The translations under genes were made by a program, and so were the position numbers. This document shows positions 11,201-26,200 of a stretch of 64,000 nt of DNA, piece by piece. The notes under the pieces were generated by a model, which was not told where the DNA came from, did not search any database, and saw nothing but the letters and a program-made list of their open reading frames with translations. Origin of the DNA: Argyresthia goedartella (lineage: Eukaryota; Arthropoda; Insecta; Lepidoptera; Argyresthiidae); contig OX463808.1 in assembly GCA_949825045.1 (NCBI GenBank), forward strand, positions 25,791,674-25,855,673, read 5' to 3'. Each line of letters begins with the position of its first letter. Position 1 is the stretch's first letter.

Positions 11201-14200
11201 CAGGTAAGTCGGTCTCCTTTGTCAGCTTGTCCCAAAGGATCTCGTAATTAACGAGGTCAAAAGCCTTAGATAGGTCAAGAAAACAGGCGTATACCGGCGT
11301 CTTTCTATCTGTGTAGTACCGGACAGTCTGCTTGAGACACAATATTGCACTCTCTGTGGACAACCCGGCCCTAAACCCGAATTGTGCATCATGTAAATGT
11401 AGAGATGCAGTAAGTGTTTTGTCAAGCAAACTATCCAGCACCTTCGTTACAGTAGTTGCCAAAGAAATAGGCCTATAATTACCCTTATCACTGGCATCTC
11501 CTGTCTTATTTTTTATTATAGGTACTACAATAGTTTTCATTAAATCCTCAGGTAGATAAGAGTGTCCAATACAGGCATTAATAAACATTTTGAGAACTCT
11601 GGGGAGATGCACACCCGCATGTCTTAAGTGCTCAACACTCAACCCGTCATGTCCCGGCGACTTTCCACGTTTCATACCGCGTAAGGCCATCTCTACGTCT
11701 TTTATAGTGAATCTGTGGTATGCACGTTCCTCAGCATGACGGGTGTGAGCGTCGAACCTCGGCGCAGTTGACACAGATAAAGGTGCTACAGTAAAATGAT
11801 TTTTAAACATATTAGCGATGTCTTTGTTGTCGGTCAGGCCCTCCACACTCACGGGTTGGCTGGGCTTTGGACTCAATCTATTAGTTTGTTTCCAAAAGTT
11901 CTTGAAATCCTTGGCTTCGTGACTTGTCGCTATTATGTCCATTTTGATTCGGTCACTATTGTCCTGACACCATTTCAGTTTGTTTTTAAAATACTTTTTA
12001 GTTTTTTTCATATTATCATAAATAAATCCTGTAGTAGGTTTCCCATACAATAGCCATGTCTGAAAGTGTAATCGAGCATCCTTATGAAACCTCATTACAT
12101 GTTTGTTCCAACCAACAACATATTTTTTATTAGAAGGATCACGGCCGCGATAACTGATAGAAGCAGATTCACACAAAATACTGACTATGTTGGTATAAAG
12201 ATTACTTATTACTATTCTATGATCACGATTAGCACATATCTTATCACCACAATCTTTCAGCTCTGGTGGAAAGTCAACGGATCTTAATTGTCTATTACAC
12301 AAGTCCGTATATGTCTTAACTGTTGATGTTCGTCCCTATTACCCCATATTACTTTGCACTGTGCTGGAGTAGGTATATTAATTGTAGGTAAAAGTACCGT
12401 AAAGTCACATTCAATTTGCAGTGGAAAGTGATCCGACCACGTGACGTCGTACCGCACTTCAATGTTCCTGATAGTTTGATACGCTAAACTGGTAGTTACA
12501 CAATGGTCAAGCCACCTACTGCTACCGTGAGCGTCACTTATATAGGTATATGTGCCCGAGTCAATGCCTAGCGATTCTATGTCCGCGCATATCCACTTTT
12601 GGTCCGAACAAAATAAAAGTAGCTCATGACAGAACAACTCACCTGGGTGAGCGTTAAAATCCCCAAGTATGTATACATTGTCAGCGTTGTTGTCGTCGAT
12701 AATAGCACTTATTTCAGCTAGGCACTCAGTAAAATCTACTAGATTTACCTTCGAGTCTGTAGGCATGTATACTGAAAAGAATATCGCAGAACGACTTGCC
12801 ACTTCACACCTTACAGCCACCAGCCGAACACTTTTACACTGGATGACCGAAACTCGATCGAACGCACTTTTACGCCATAATATAGCGACACCTCCGTATG
12901 GTCTACCCCGTATCACTCCCGCCGATGTGTCCACAGCTGACACTCCAGTAGCCGCGAAGTCAGGGTGGACGCTGCTTAGGTACGGTAGATCGTGGGGCAT
13001 GAGCCAGGTCTCCTGGAGCGCCACAATGTCCATCTTAGTACATAGCTCTCTGACATGGTCTATGGCTCTCATTAAAGATTTACAGTTGAAGCTTGCCAGC
13101 ATACAATAGCTATGTTTTAGCTGCGATGTGGGATTTATTGCAAGGCCTGTGAATCGATAGCGGCCTGGGCCGTGAAAATCCCGTTGTTCTTGAATAAATA
13201 GTATCTTCTAAAGAAAATACCATTAGGCCATAAATAATCATCATCAAACAATGACAAGCTTTTTCTAGGTATGTATATTTTGTAAGAATCGTAATCTTTA
13301 GGCACCTTCATATCAATTTTCTGTGGTAAGACTGTTATTTGGGTCTTTTTAAATATATATTCCGCAACATCTTTGACTGAGGCTTCCTTGGTCACATTGT
13401 AAATAAACAGTGGGATTCTGGCATCCGCAGCCTTGAATTTACACGACGGGCTCACCGTTGCTGTACCCTTTCTACCAGAGAAACTATTTTTCTTCTGTTT
13501 TCTATTAATAGTCACCCATCCATCATTAGGTTCAAGGACTTTCTTCGAATTACAGCCTTCAGCGACAGAGGCAGTATTCTCAGTGTTCGACGACGTTGGA
13601 AACCTCGGTGGGGCCTCACAGGTGCGCTCGCTAGCCGCTGCCGTAGAAACCGCGGCGCGCGGGTGGGCCTCCACGCGCGCTGGCTCGGCCGCCGATAACA
13701 CAGACAGCTGAGACGGGTCGGGTACATTGCGCACTACGCATGCAAAGGACGGGCGCGATGGCGTTATTCTCGGCGTACCCTCATATGACGATAGGGTAGG
13801 GTGCCGACAGTCAGAAAGATTCACCAGCCCCATGGGACCACTGTTATGAGCGTCGAAACTCTCCTCCTGGCGATAACCACCTCTCTTGTGGTTGACGTTA
13901 GGCTCAATATCGCGTGTTTGCCTAGCAACTTTCAACTGGTTGATCTCCAATTTCAGCTTCTCAAATTCTTCGATGGTCACATATTCAGTTTCAGCGTTCT
14001 TCGCGTAGTTATTTTGAATAACACCCAGGTCTTTTTGGATCAAGACGATTTCCTTAAGAAGCCTAGTGACATCTACATGATCGAAAGTGACCGGAGGTAG
14101 TTTTTGAAGGTCACGCGCAACGAAGATTGGTATTTCCTCAGGATCGGTCTCTTTGATCAGACATATTATGTCATCCAAATTCCTCTGGGTCTTTCCTTCT

Positions 14201-17200
14201 CGTCTTCTTGTAGATTTTTTCTTCTTTACGGAATCGAATAAAAGGTTTTTGGCCTTTTCAATTTCTTCGTCTGTAAAAGCCGTAGAACATATTTGCACAA
14301 GGCTTTCTTCCACCATCACATCCACCTTATTTTGCACAAAGGCAAGCAATTCGCAAATCACTATGTTGCAGTTTTTGCATTTCAACACTGAAGAGGTCAT
14401 TGCCTCTGGTAGCCGTTATACTGCGTAGTCGCGTAACCGATACAACCATACACGATGAGTGCGCGAGCGAGACTGATTATGAATCGAACCCACGTTGGTG
14501 TCCATCCAGCTGCGAAGCCCAAAGCGATCAATAATGGATTGCTGCTGGATGACACTGAAATAGAGGTTGGCCGAAAGTATATTGTTGAAGAAATCTACAG
14601 AGGTACATGAAAAAGCCAGGGTTGAAGGCAATGTCAAGCTGTGGCGACAAGATAGATGGAAGAAGATCCACGAGGCCTTGTTATCTCGCTGTAATAACAC
14701 AAAAAGGATATATTTAAAGCCCACAGCAAGTAATGCGGAACTTGTACTTTACCTGTTAAACTTGGTATTTTTCTGCAGGTACCAACAACCCGCGGACTGG
14801 AACCATCCCGATGGCGTCTCTGTAGTGAACGCGACCACTGTGGACTGGGTAACCGGGGGTGGCAGTAACCACATTCTCAGCGGACCCAGCGAGGCGAGGC
14901 TCAGGGGCTGGCTGAGGATACCGCAGAGCTGGAACGGGACTGGAGAGGTTTGTTGAAATTCTGGGTAGTGCGATTAAATTGGATAAGGAAAAAATTACAT
15001 TCACAGAGTGAATCACCGGTATGGGTCTACTAAACGGGGGTGTTTCAATTTATTTATTTATAGTTATGTAGTCAAGTTAATGTTATCTACAAATATCCAT
15101 CATTTTGCAGACGCTCCACGTGTGTGCCGGCTACTCCAACATCACTCTAACCCTCGGCGACTCTACGGAGTCCGTCGCCAACGTGACCGCCGCGCCGTCC
15201 GTCTGTCACGCGGTCAGCTGGCCGGCGCTGGGCCCGGGCCGTCTGCCAGTCGACATGCACGCCAACGACTCGCTGCACACGGGGCTGTACCCGTCGCACC
15301 ACCACGCCAAGATGGAGCTGCTGCATAATAAGTCACAGGAGAGTGCGAAGGTAAGCGATTACTCTCGAAATGAGGGTTCAAGCGTGTCGAAGGTGAATGC
15401 AGCGAAGCAAATAGCAAGCGAGCATTTCAAGTCTTCGTAATATTTCACAAAGACACAATATTTCACCCTTGAGCCTGCGTCGCGAATGCACTGATGTTAT
15501 TACTCTTTATAAAGTCATTAACAATATTATCGATTCCGTATCGTACCCCGTCGTTGTGAGCGAGTATGTAGAAAGAAGAACCTCTTTTATATTCCTCGTA
15601 GTCGAACTTCATACGCAAGAAACGGTTTCATTAGAAGACCATACAAGGATGTATGATGATAAATTTCAAAATTAGGATATTTTCAGTGTAAAGTTTTGGG
15701 GCTTCAAGCAACAAAGCTTGAAGTGTATTAATAGTTTTTAATTAGATTTAGAATTAGTTGTGAGCGAGTATGTAGAAAGAAGAATCTCTTTTATATTCCT
15801 CGTAGTCGAACTTCATACGCAAGAAACGGTTTCATTAGAAGAGCATGTATGATGATAAATTTCAAAATTTGGATATTTTCAGTGTTAATTTTTGTAGCTT
15901 CAAACAACAAACCTTGAAGTGTATTAATAGTTTTTAATTAGATATTTGACTTTTATTGCATTTTCTGTCTGTTCATATAAAAAAATGTTTTATTTTTGTC
16001 AGAATGTAAAGGTATTTTTTATAGCATCGATTTTACAAATTAGAATGTCTATTTCCAGTTTATTTTTAGTACCTATATAAGTTACATGGTTTAGAATTAG
16101 GATGCTATTGAATTGTAGTATGGTTTTCATACTCTATTTAAGGAAACTGTAGGTCTATAATTCTTATTACCCTATATTGTAACAATGTATTATACAAGAT
16201 ACTGTTTGTTTCTTTCTAAATAAAGATAAATAAATAAATAAAAATAAAAGTAATGTTGCAGGTATTCACGTTCGAGTTCCTGGAGCCGTACTCCGACGGT
16301 CAGTGCGACAAATACGACAACTGCCTGCTGTGCCTCGCGGACGCGGCGTGCGGCTGGTGCGAGCTGACGTCACGTTGCGAGTCGCGCGCCTCCGACGAGA
16401 CCGCCACGTGTGTCGGCGGCGACGGTGACTGGCGCTACCTGACGCTGCAGCCTGCCGCCTGTCCCAACTGCTCCAACTACATCAGCTGTGCGCGCTGCGT
16501 GGCGGCCGCGCACTGCGAGTGGTGGGCGGACGAGGCGCGGTGTGCGCGGCGCGGCAGGGCTGCCGGCGCCGTGCTGGCCGCCGCGCACTGTCCGGCGCCG
16601 TGCCGTGCGCGTCGCGACTGCGCGCACTGCCTGGACGAGCGCGGCCGCTGCGTGTGGTGCGAGGCGACGCGCCAGTGCTTCAGCTTCAGCGTGTACACGA
16701 GCGAGTACCAGTTCGGGCTGTGCCGCGAGTGGCTGGACCGCGCCTCGGCGCCGCCGGCCTCAGGTGACGAGACGCGCCGGGCGGGCCCGGGCCAGTGCAA
16801 GCAGTGCGGTGCGCACGCGCAGTGCTCGGCGTGCCTGCGCAGCATGGGCTGCGGCTGGTGCTATTCGCACGACAACCCGATCCACGGCGTCTGCACCGAG
16901 GGCGACTTCACTCGCTCGCGCGCCGACTGCGCCTCCGCCCTCAACGTGACTGCCGCGGCGGCCGGCTGGGCGTACGCGCAGTGCCCCGACGTGGACGAGT
17001 GCGGGCTCGGCCTGCACGACTGCCACGAGAACGCCGTGTGCAACAACACGCACGGCTCCTACACGTGCAAGTGCCGGCAGGGCTACATCGGCGACGGCAA
17101 GAAGAGCTGCATGCGCACGTGCTACAACAGCTGCGTGCACGGCTACTGCCTCGGCGCGCCGCAGTACAAGTGCCACTGCGACCTCGGCTGGACCGGCGCG

Positions 17201-20200
17201 GACTGCTCGCAGAACTGCGGCTGCCACAACCACTCGACGTGCCGCGGCGGCGTGGGCCGCTGCGACGAGTGCCAGGACTGGACCGAGGGCGAGTTCTGCT
17301 CGGCCTGCAAGCCCGGCTCGCACGGCAACGCGACCGCTGGCCAGGGCTGCCGCCGCTGCGACTGCAACGAGCACGGTGACCGCACACGCGGCGTCTGCGA
17401 CGTGACCGGTGGCGAGTGCATCTGTGTCGACAACACCGAGGGGCAGAACTGCGAGCGCTGCAAGCCCAAGTTCTACGGTGACCCGCGCCACGGCGGCCGC
17501 TGCTTCTATCGGTGTGAGCCGCGGGGCATGCTGGACGCCACGCAGACCGAGGGCATCGGCTCCTACAAGAGCGACCCGGACCTCGACACGATCGGGCCGT
17601 CCAAGGAGTGCCTGTGGATCATCTCCGCCGAGGACATCGACAACGCCGTCATCCAGTTCACGATCAACTCGACGACGCTGAACGTGCCGTGCGACGAGAA
17701 CGCCGTGTACGTGTACGACGGACTAGGCGGCGTGCCCGACCTCAGCAACACGCAGCAGAGCCAGCTGCTGGGCGTGTTCTGCGACGGAGCCTCCCAGGGC
17801 GTCGTGGAGGCGCGCAGCGGCAACCTCACCGTGCACTACAAGCAGGGCCGGCCCGGCCAGGGCTTCGAGGGCGTGTACACCGTGCTGGCGTGCTCGCAGC
17901 ACTGCGCTCCGCCGCGAGTCTGCATCCGGGGACACTGCGTGTGCCGCGAGGGCTCCGGCGGCTCCTTCTGCGACGTCGCCCTCTGCCGCAACAACTGCAG
18001 CGAGGCAGCGGGCGCGGGTGCGTGCGACGCGAGCTACGGCCGGTGCCTCTGCGCCGACGGCTTCGGCGGCGACGACTGCTCCGTGAGCCTCGACAAGACT
18101 CAGCTCGTGTTCACGGAGCTCTTCAACTCCGAGTATCTGTCCGACGGACTCGACCACCTGAGGAAGACGCTGCCGAGGTTCGGGCATAGCCTCGTCGCCG
18201 ACAGGAGAGGACTCTGGATGTTCGGCGGCTACTCGCTCTCTCACGGACCTCTCAACGACATTCGATTCTTTGACACGAAAAACAACACCTGGATGCAAGT
18301 CACGGTGGAGGCGACGCCGGACGCCAAAATGCCCGAGGGCCGATACTTCCATGCGGCGGAAATATACCACTCTAAGCAGAACATCTACATCTACGGCGGA
18401 CTGAGCTTGCAAGAGAAGACCGGATACAACAAGACGCTCGGCGACTTTTGGCAGTTCAGCCTGAAGGACCAGAGATGGAGTATCATAGAGAACAAGGAGT
18501 CACACCCGCCTCCATTAGCGGGGCATACTCTGACGCTTCAGAAGTATCTAGAATATGAGAGCTTGGTATTGATTGGAGGGTTCTCATTAGGAGACGGCTT
18601 CATGGCCGATATGTGGGAGTTTGATCTGGACAACGACAAGTGGATCAAACTGGAATGTTCCGGCCCCCGACCGGTCGGAATAATCGGGCACAGTACGGTG
18701 TACCACGCGCCATCGCAGAGTCTATACGTCTACGGTGGAATTATTTATGGTTACAACGGTACAATGCTGTCAAATAAGCTCTATTCATTCCATTATCCGA
18801 CAAAGAGGTGGAGTGAGTTGCCTTCTTTCCCGAGCATGGTCACTTCGTACGGGAATCTGCCGCAACCGACTTATCTACACTCAGCGGTGACGACCAACGA
18901 CTACATGATCGTGTTTGGCGGCAGAACTGACCCGACGGATTACCGATCAGACTCTCTCATAGCTTACGTGTATGGCTGCAATCAATGGATCGGACTCGGA
19001 AAGGGTAAGTTTCAGTACTGATACTCACTTTTACAATTTTGATTTCGCTCTGGTAGTTTCCCTTGTTGATGGATACGTGTTTTTTTCTTAGCTTTTCTTT
19101 CTTCTTCTCTGAATACGGTATTCGACTGCATGCCAAAATGTATACTTGAAACTGTCAAAATGGTTTGAGTCTCTAAAATTCCATTGCTGGAAATATACCA
19201 TTCTGATATTGATAAGCCATTTTGTACACAATGCTTCAACTTCAGACATGCTCCTAGATTTATTAGACTACCTCGTCGAAAACCGAATTGTGACGCCAAT
19301 ACAATGCAATTTCCAAAATCCGTAAATCATTTAATAGTAATAATTTTTATTCAGGTATAAGACATATAGGTACATAGTTATATGGGTCCATGTCTCCTAA
19401 AATAGGTGTATCACCTGTACGGCTTCGGGCCGTGATTGATATGATAAATGATAGAATCGATATGTTTAAAAGTCTTGTATTGATTAAGAACAATTAGTTA
19501 ACACACGAATAATTATGATAGAATGATATTGATATGAGCCACACGGTGTGCTTGCTGTCCGTACGTGAACTGGTAATAATGATTGATAGGTAAAGCAGGC
19601 AACCCGTGTGACCTCAATTACTTACAACTAATGCTACGGTGGCAGTACACCGTACATGCTCCCGAGGGCAGAAAAGGAATAATAACACTTCAAAGAAAAT
19701 TACTCGATTACTACTCTAAAAATGATATAATGCTAATGTTCCTATAATACCTATTTGCTTGATGTAGGTATGCAACTTGATATAAAGCTTGCTAAGAAAT
19801 GATTTTATATTAGGTACAAACTAAGTTCATTTAAAACTAATCTCTACCTAAACATGAAATGTAAACTTATGTAAAATTATGATATAAAAACAATTTAACC
19901 AATGCTGGGTAGATACTTATACTACTAAAGTCTCATTGATAATGATTTTTTATAAGATCTAGTGAAAGTCGGTGACGACGCTTTGTCTGTTTTACTAGCA
20001 CTCATTGGTTTTTTAACACAACTTTTCATCTCAATTTGCTCACTGATTTGTTTCTTAATATGCCTATCGGACTCATTAACACTGACACTCGCGCACTTTT
20101 CACACACACTGCTCACACTGCTGGGCCCCGGGGCGGGGCGGGTGGCGGGGGCGGCGGACTGAGCACCGAGTCGAGACTCGGGCGCCGCCGCCTCCTCTGC

Positions 20201-23200
20201 GCCTGCGCGAGGTCCTTGCCGGGGCCGACGTCGCTGCTGCTGCAGTCGTCTCCAACACAGCACTGCTACTACAGCGCATACGATACACACCAACACATAA
20301 ATTGCTATATAGTGGTGTACTTCATGATAAGAAATTCTGCTTGATAGTTCTGAGTTATCCTTTATCATCTTGATATTGTCTTTAATATCCTGTAACTCCT
20401 GAATCGGTCGGCTATCCTCTGTTTCTTCTGCACTTAAATGGGTTGATATTGGTACGTTGATAATGTTGTTAATGGGTGATATTTGTGGGATCAACAAATT
20501 TACTTCAGCGTCTAATCTGCTGTAGTCCTGCTTATGGCCATGTAAAATGACCTCATTGGTTTTGATTATGCATCCTTGATCAATGCTAATGATCCCAGTA
20601 GCTGTCAGCTGTTGCGCAGACACTTGATCGCCGCACATGACTCTCAGCTGACATATATCACAGCAGAAATAAAGGTACTGATTCAGCTTATTCATTTCGA
20701 CCCACTTATTAGAGCACGGGCTTGAAACGGTTTGACATGAATTTGAGAGCTGCTCTGCTACGCATAAATCTTGATCTTTATTCATTTGGCGAATCGGCTT
20801 CCTGCTCCGACATAAATAGGTATCTCTAAATGCTTGATGTAGACATTCCTTGACATCTACTTCCGAGATTGATAAGTAGGCGTCTTTCTTTAAATTAATT
20901 GCTAGGTATTCTGATATTGGTATGACGTTGACCATTTGTTGTTTAATTTTCTGTGGGACTGATATGCTTTTGAATATTTCGTAGGTATCTCTGTTTAGTA
21001 ATGGGATTTTTATTTCCATTATGAGATACTTTTCCATCATTTTGGTTTTGACTGAGAGAAGCTGATATATTTGTCTCAAGTCTTGATTCTCTCCAGCGGG
21101 CAACGTCATGTCTGATGATAAGTGGCCAGATATAATTGTCAACTGTTGATGAAGATGATCTGGCGGCAATAGATGAATGATAGTTTTCCCCTTGTAAACA
21201 TTTGTGGTAATGTCCAACAATTGTTCTTGAATGGCTTTTAGATTTGATAAGAAGTGGTTTGCTATAGAGAGCGATAGCCATAGCTCTTGGCTTCGCTCGA
21301 CATTTTGGAGTTCTATATCCATTTTGCCTAATTTATTATTGATTTGATTTAAATGCTTATTGATCTGCTTGTGTTGCTTCTCCATTACTTGTTCTAAGCG
21401 ACTCAAAACGCTATATTCTGCTTCGATAACCGATGTTTGATTCTTCCACATTGCTAATAAATGATTTTGATTATTTCGAATTAATTCTATGTCTTGCTGA
21501 TATTGTTGGGCGAACCGGTCATCCAATACTCCGAACAGTGTATTTGTTAGATACCCGACACCATTGATAAGCCCGCGTCGCTGTCTAGGTAGCGACGCGC
21601 GCGTGCCGGCGCCGCCGGAGTGCTGCGTCAGGAGAAGTTCATTGTAGTATTGCAGTTCGGAGAATCCGTGTAGTAGTTGGAGTATTACTACGTCATAGCG
21701 GGAATCCCTGTCTGCTTGATATAGTGCACATGCTTGCTTCAAATGATCTTGGTAGGCACTCAATGCTTTAATGCCTTCCCAATACGGTTGTAAATCGTAG
21801 TACATGATGATTTTCCAGTCTTCTGTAATAAGTTGCATGTTCGAAACCTTGTCCAAATAAAGTCCTTGTTGATTTCTTAATTTGGTGACATTAGTCATGC
21901 ACTGTGAACTTGATATCAGTGTCATAAACGTCATTAATGCCATTGCCAATGAAACGAAACTATACCCCTTTTGTTGCTTGATAGGTTTGTTTTGAAATGT
22001 GACACAGTTGGTTGTTTCGTTGATGGTGGTGGGTTGCGATACTTGATTTGATTCGCTACCATCAGAGTCTTTGCCTGTTGGCAGTACCGACAACTTGATA
22101 ATCGGCCGCTTCATGTACCCATTCTTGGTTTTTAACGTGACGACTCTCACCAACGAATCCTTTCCACTATGTAACTCGACGACGCGCCCCATAGCCCACT
22201 TTCCGGTAGGTACATTGTCGTCGTGAATCAACACCACATCGCCGATCTTGATGTTGGCTTGTGGGTTCATCCATTTGCTTCTTGCAGACAACTGCGCAAG
22301 ATATTCGCTCTTCCAACGCTTCCACAGATCTTGGAATACCTTTTGTGCTAGTTGCCATCTTGTCCGTTTATCTCGCTCTGTTTCAAATATTGATAATGTT
22401 GGCCCACCAGTTAGGAAATGTGCCGGGGTCAAATATTCAAGGTCGTCCGGATTTTCTGATAATGGACATAGAGGCCTTGAATTTAAGCACGCCTCCACTT
22501 CTGCTAGTACCGTTGATAATTCTTCATAGGTCAAAACTTGCTCTCCTATGACTCTTCTTAAATGATGTTTGAGGCTTTTCACTCCAGCCTCCATTAGACC
22601 GTTTGCTGATGGCCATGCAGGAGCAGTAAAATGCCATTGAATCTCCATTTCAGTGACTTCCTTAAAAAAATCTTGATTATATATCTGCTTTAACTCCTCA
22701 TATTCTTGCTGGAGGATTCTGTTGCTATGAGTGAAGTTGGTCCCGTTGTCGCTGTATAAGTGGGATACTTTTCCTCTGCGCGCCGTCAGTCTTTTCAGGG
22801 CTGCCAGGAATGCTGATGCAGTCAGGTCGGATACCAATTCCAAATGAACGGCCTTGGTTGCCATACATACGAATACTGCAACGTATCCTTTCGTTGTCCT
22901 GATCGATCGGGCAGTGCTAGATCGCACTTTTATATGACCTGTATAGTCCACGCCTGTGTGTTCGAAAGGTCGTGATGGGTTGCACCTTGCTTGTGGCAGA
23001 TCCCCCATCATTTGATGCTGCTTGCTAGGTGCGTGTCTTCGGCACTTAACGCACAGTCGAATCCATTTTTTCGTAGTCCTGATTCCACTGACAATCCAAT
23101 ATCGTTGCCTGATGAAACTCAAAGTTAGTCGCGCTCCTCCATGATAAGTGAGTTTATGTGCTTGATCTATTAATAACTCAGTGAAGCGGCTATCTTTAGG

Positions 23201-26200
23201 TATGACAATCGGATATTTCATGTCGTCACTGATCGATGCATTTCGCAATCGTCCGCCGACGCGAAGCACGCCGTTGCTATCCAAAAATGGATTCAAACTG
23301 TTGAGCCTGCTTTTTGCGGATACGTGTTGATTTTGCTGCAATTCATTTATTTCTGCTCCGAATTCTTTTTGCTGTGTATATTTTATAATAAATGTTCTTG
23401 CTTTATTTAATTCCGCGACAGTTAGGTATGATTTTGTTGGACTTTGATGCTTGCTATTTGATATGAACCGTAATACCCATGCTAGTACATTTACGACTTT
23501 TGTAAGCGAGCTGTAGGAGATCAACAGGTAGTTGATGACGTCACAATCTTGCTGAGTGACTGCATTCACCTGATGCTGTGTCGCCGGACTCTTGATTTCT
23601 TCCTGTGTCTCGTAAACTGGTTGCTCCTGTTTCTCTGCTTGATAGTTTACTAGCCACGCCGGTCCATTCCACCACAGGGAATGCTCATTTAGTTGTGTGG
23701 CGGTTACACCTCTACTGGCGCAATCTGCTGGGTTTTCGGCTGATTTGACGTAACGCCAGCACGCTGCAGGCATTACTTTGATTATTTGCTTCGTCCTGTT
23801 TGCGACAAATGATTTCCATCGCCCTGGGTCACCCTTGATCCAACTCAGGGCTACCATTGAGTCGCTCCAGCCGAACGTCTTGATACTGTAACTTGATAGA
23901 GACTGCGTAACTTTCTCCATTAGTCTTGATAGTAGATGTGCACTTAAAAGCTCTAGCCTTGGTAAGGACACATCTTTGCTCACTGGTACGAGCCTTGCTT
24001 TTCCGACCACCAGCACGGTGGAACCTTGTTGCTCCCCGTTTCTCACGATTTTACAATAAATAACGCACGCATACGCCTTGATAGATGCGTCGCAGAATCC
24101 GTGTAATTGTATTTCATCTTGCTCTTTTGTACCCAACCATCTGGCAAGTCTTACCTTGTCGATGTTATGGATATCTGATTTTATTTTGATCCACTCTGCT
24201 GTAATATCTTCCGGAAGTTTCTCGTCCCACTGGAGCTCCGATTTCCAAACAGATTGGAACAGGATTTTGAGTTTGGTTGATACCGGTGATAGCCAGCCCA
24301 AGGGGTCGAATAACTTCGATATTTCCGACAGAAGAGTCCTTTTGGTATATTTTGCTGCTGATGATTCAATCTTTGATAAAAAGGTGAAATAATCTTCCTG
24401 AGGGTTCCATGATAACCCCAAAGTCTTCGTTGATTCCGCCTGCTTGAAATCGAAGCTTTCATTGGAGCTAACATTTTTCAGGAGCTCTTTCGTGTTTGAG
24501 CTCCATTTCCTTAAATTGAATCCTGCGAACTGCAGTAGAGATATCAACTCCTTCTGTAGATCCTGTGCTGCTGCTACCGAGTGCGAGCCATGAATTAGGT
24601 CATCCATGTAGAAGTTTTCCTCGAGAACTTTTGCTGCTACACTCTCTGGTTTGCTCTCTTTCTGCTCGTGAGCTAAATGCTTTAGAGTCATCATGGCCAA
24701 AAATGGTGCTGCTTTTGTGCCATAAGTGACTGTGGATAGAGCGTATTCCTGTATGCTTGCTGACGGGGACTCTCTCCAAATGATCTTCTGATACTTTTGA
24801 TCTTGCTCATTGACCCAAATCTGACGGTACATTTTCTCAATGTCCGCGGTGTATGCAAACTCGTACTGACGCCACTTGATAATCAGTGCTTGCAAATCCT
24901 GCTGCAAATTTGGGCCCCTCTCCATCAAGTCATTCAAACTTTGACCCGATGACGTCTTCATACTTGCATTGAACACAACTCGTAATTTTGTAGTCGTCGA
25001 ATCGGCTCGAGTTACATGATGGTGCGGTAGGTAATATTCCAATTTACCGCTACCTACTGCCGGCGTCATATGGCCTAGCGATAGGTATTCCGCAATAAAT
25101 AATTTATAATCTTTTGCTATATTTTGATTTCGGTCGAATTTGCGTTCGAGACTACGAAACTGGGCAATCGCTTTTGATTTTGATGAGCCTAGATTCTCTT
25201 CAAAGTTCGGTTTTAGGGGGAGCCGAACTTCATATTTTCCATCCTCCCGACGTGTGGTGGTAGACTTGTAGAAGTCGACGCACTGTTGATCACTTGATGA
25301 TAAACTTGATGGCTCTGTGATGTCTTCTACTTCCCAGAATCTCTGAATGTCCTCGATGTTATTTAGGACGACGTTACACTGGAACGTTTGGACGTTTCCG
25401 CATAAAATCCACCCCAAGCGCGTCTGCTGAGCTATGGGCTGGCCTTGATCTGCTCGACATATACCTTCCATGATGATATGAGAGTATACGTCCGCCCCAA
25501 ATAAAATATCCACCGGGCGACTAATGTGAAATTCCGGGTCTGCTAAACTGATGTTGTAGATATGTGACCACGCCGGCTTGTCGAATGTAAAACTAGGCAG
25601 ATTGTTAATGAGAGTTTTCATAATGTAAACTTCCGAATTAAAAGTGTATTTGCTGTTGATGGCTTTGCATGCTATGCTCATCATCCCCTTACAGCTGCTT
25701 TCTTTGACTCCAACTCCTGATATCACCCCTTTGCATCTCTGACGTCGCAGGCCTAAACGTTGAGCTGCATTTTCCGTGATAAGGGATGTTTGTGAGCCCT
25801 GGTCGAGAAGGGCCCGCATGATATGATAGTTCCCGTCCGATCCTTGAATTTGTAACATCGCTGTGGTCAACAAGACTTCAGGAACTTCTCGTTGCAATGA
25901 TACATGTGTGTTACTTCTCCCTTGCTGTGATTGATCATTCGTAGGGCCGGACGAGTTGTTATGGGCTTGCTTGAACGCTTCACAAAGAGTGCTATTATGA
26001 AACCCACGGCAAGTTTGGCATCGCTTTTCCGAGAAACATGTTTTACCTCCATGGTCATAAAGACAATTTTGGCATAAATGTAGTTTTTGTACCAAACTGC
26101 GTTTCTTTTGTGGCGTCAACTCTAAATAATTCTTACAAAAATAAATGCCATGTTCATTATTCTTGCAAAGTGGACATTTGAACTGTTCTAGATTATATTG

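Larger units (their letters stand above)
10085..14400 (-). mobile_element. Near full-length CR1-type LINE, antisense to Megf8
   Basis: On the minus strand the order is ORF1 (14400-13135), then endonuclease (13102-12284) and RT (12302-10314), then a 3' UTR ending in an A-rich tail that appears as a T-run at about 10090-10110 on the plus strand. ORF1-EN spacing is 32 nt. ORF2 is split by one frameshift. The 5' UTR border beyond 14400 is not resolved. Confidence 0.82.

Noticed and set aside
14567..14956. Plus-strand 129-codon gene
   Set aside because: Only its last third is the Megf8 exon 14779-14947; the rest is intron or LINE leader.
16760..17491. 243-codon minus-strand frame inside the giant exon
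   Set aside because: A low-complexity Ala/Val-rich product of high GC antisense to a clearly coding Megf8 exon.
20036..20344. Plus-strand frames near the BEL 3' end
   Set aside because: Antisense shadows of the Env cytoplasmic tail, which is GC-rich here.
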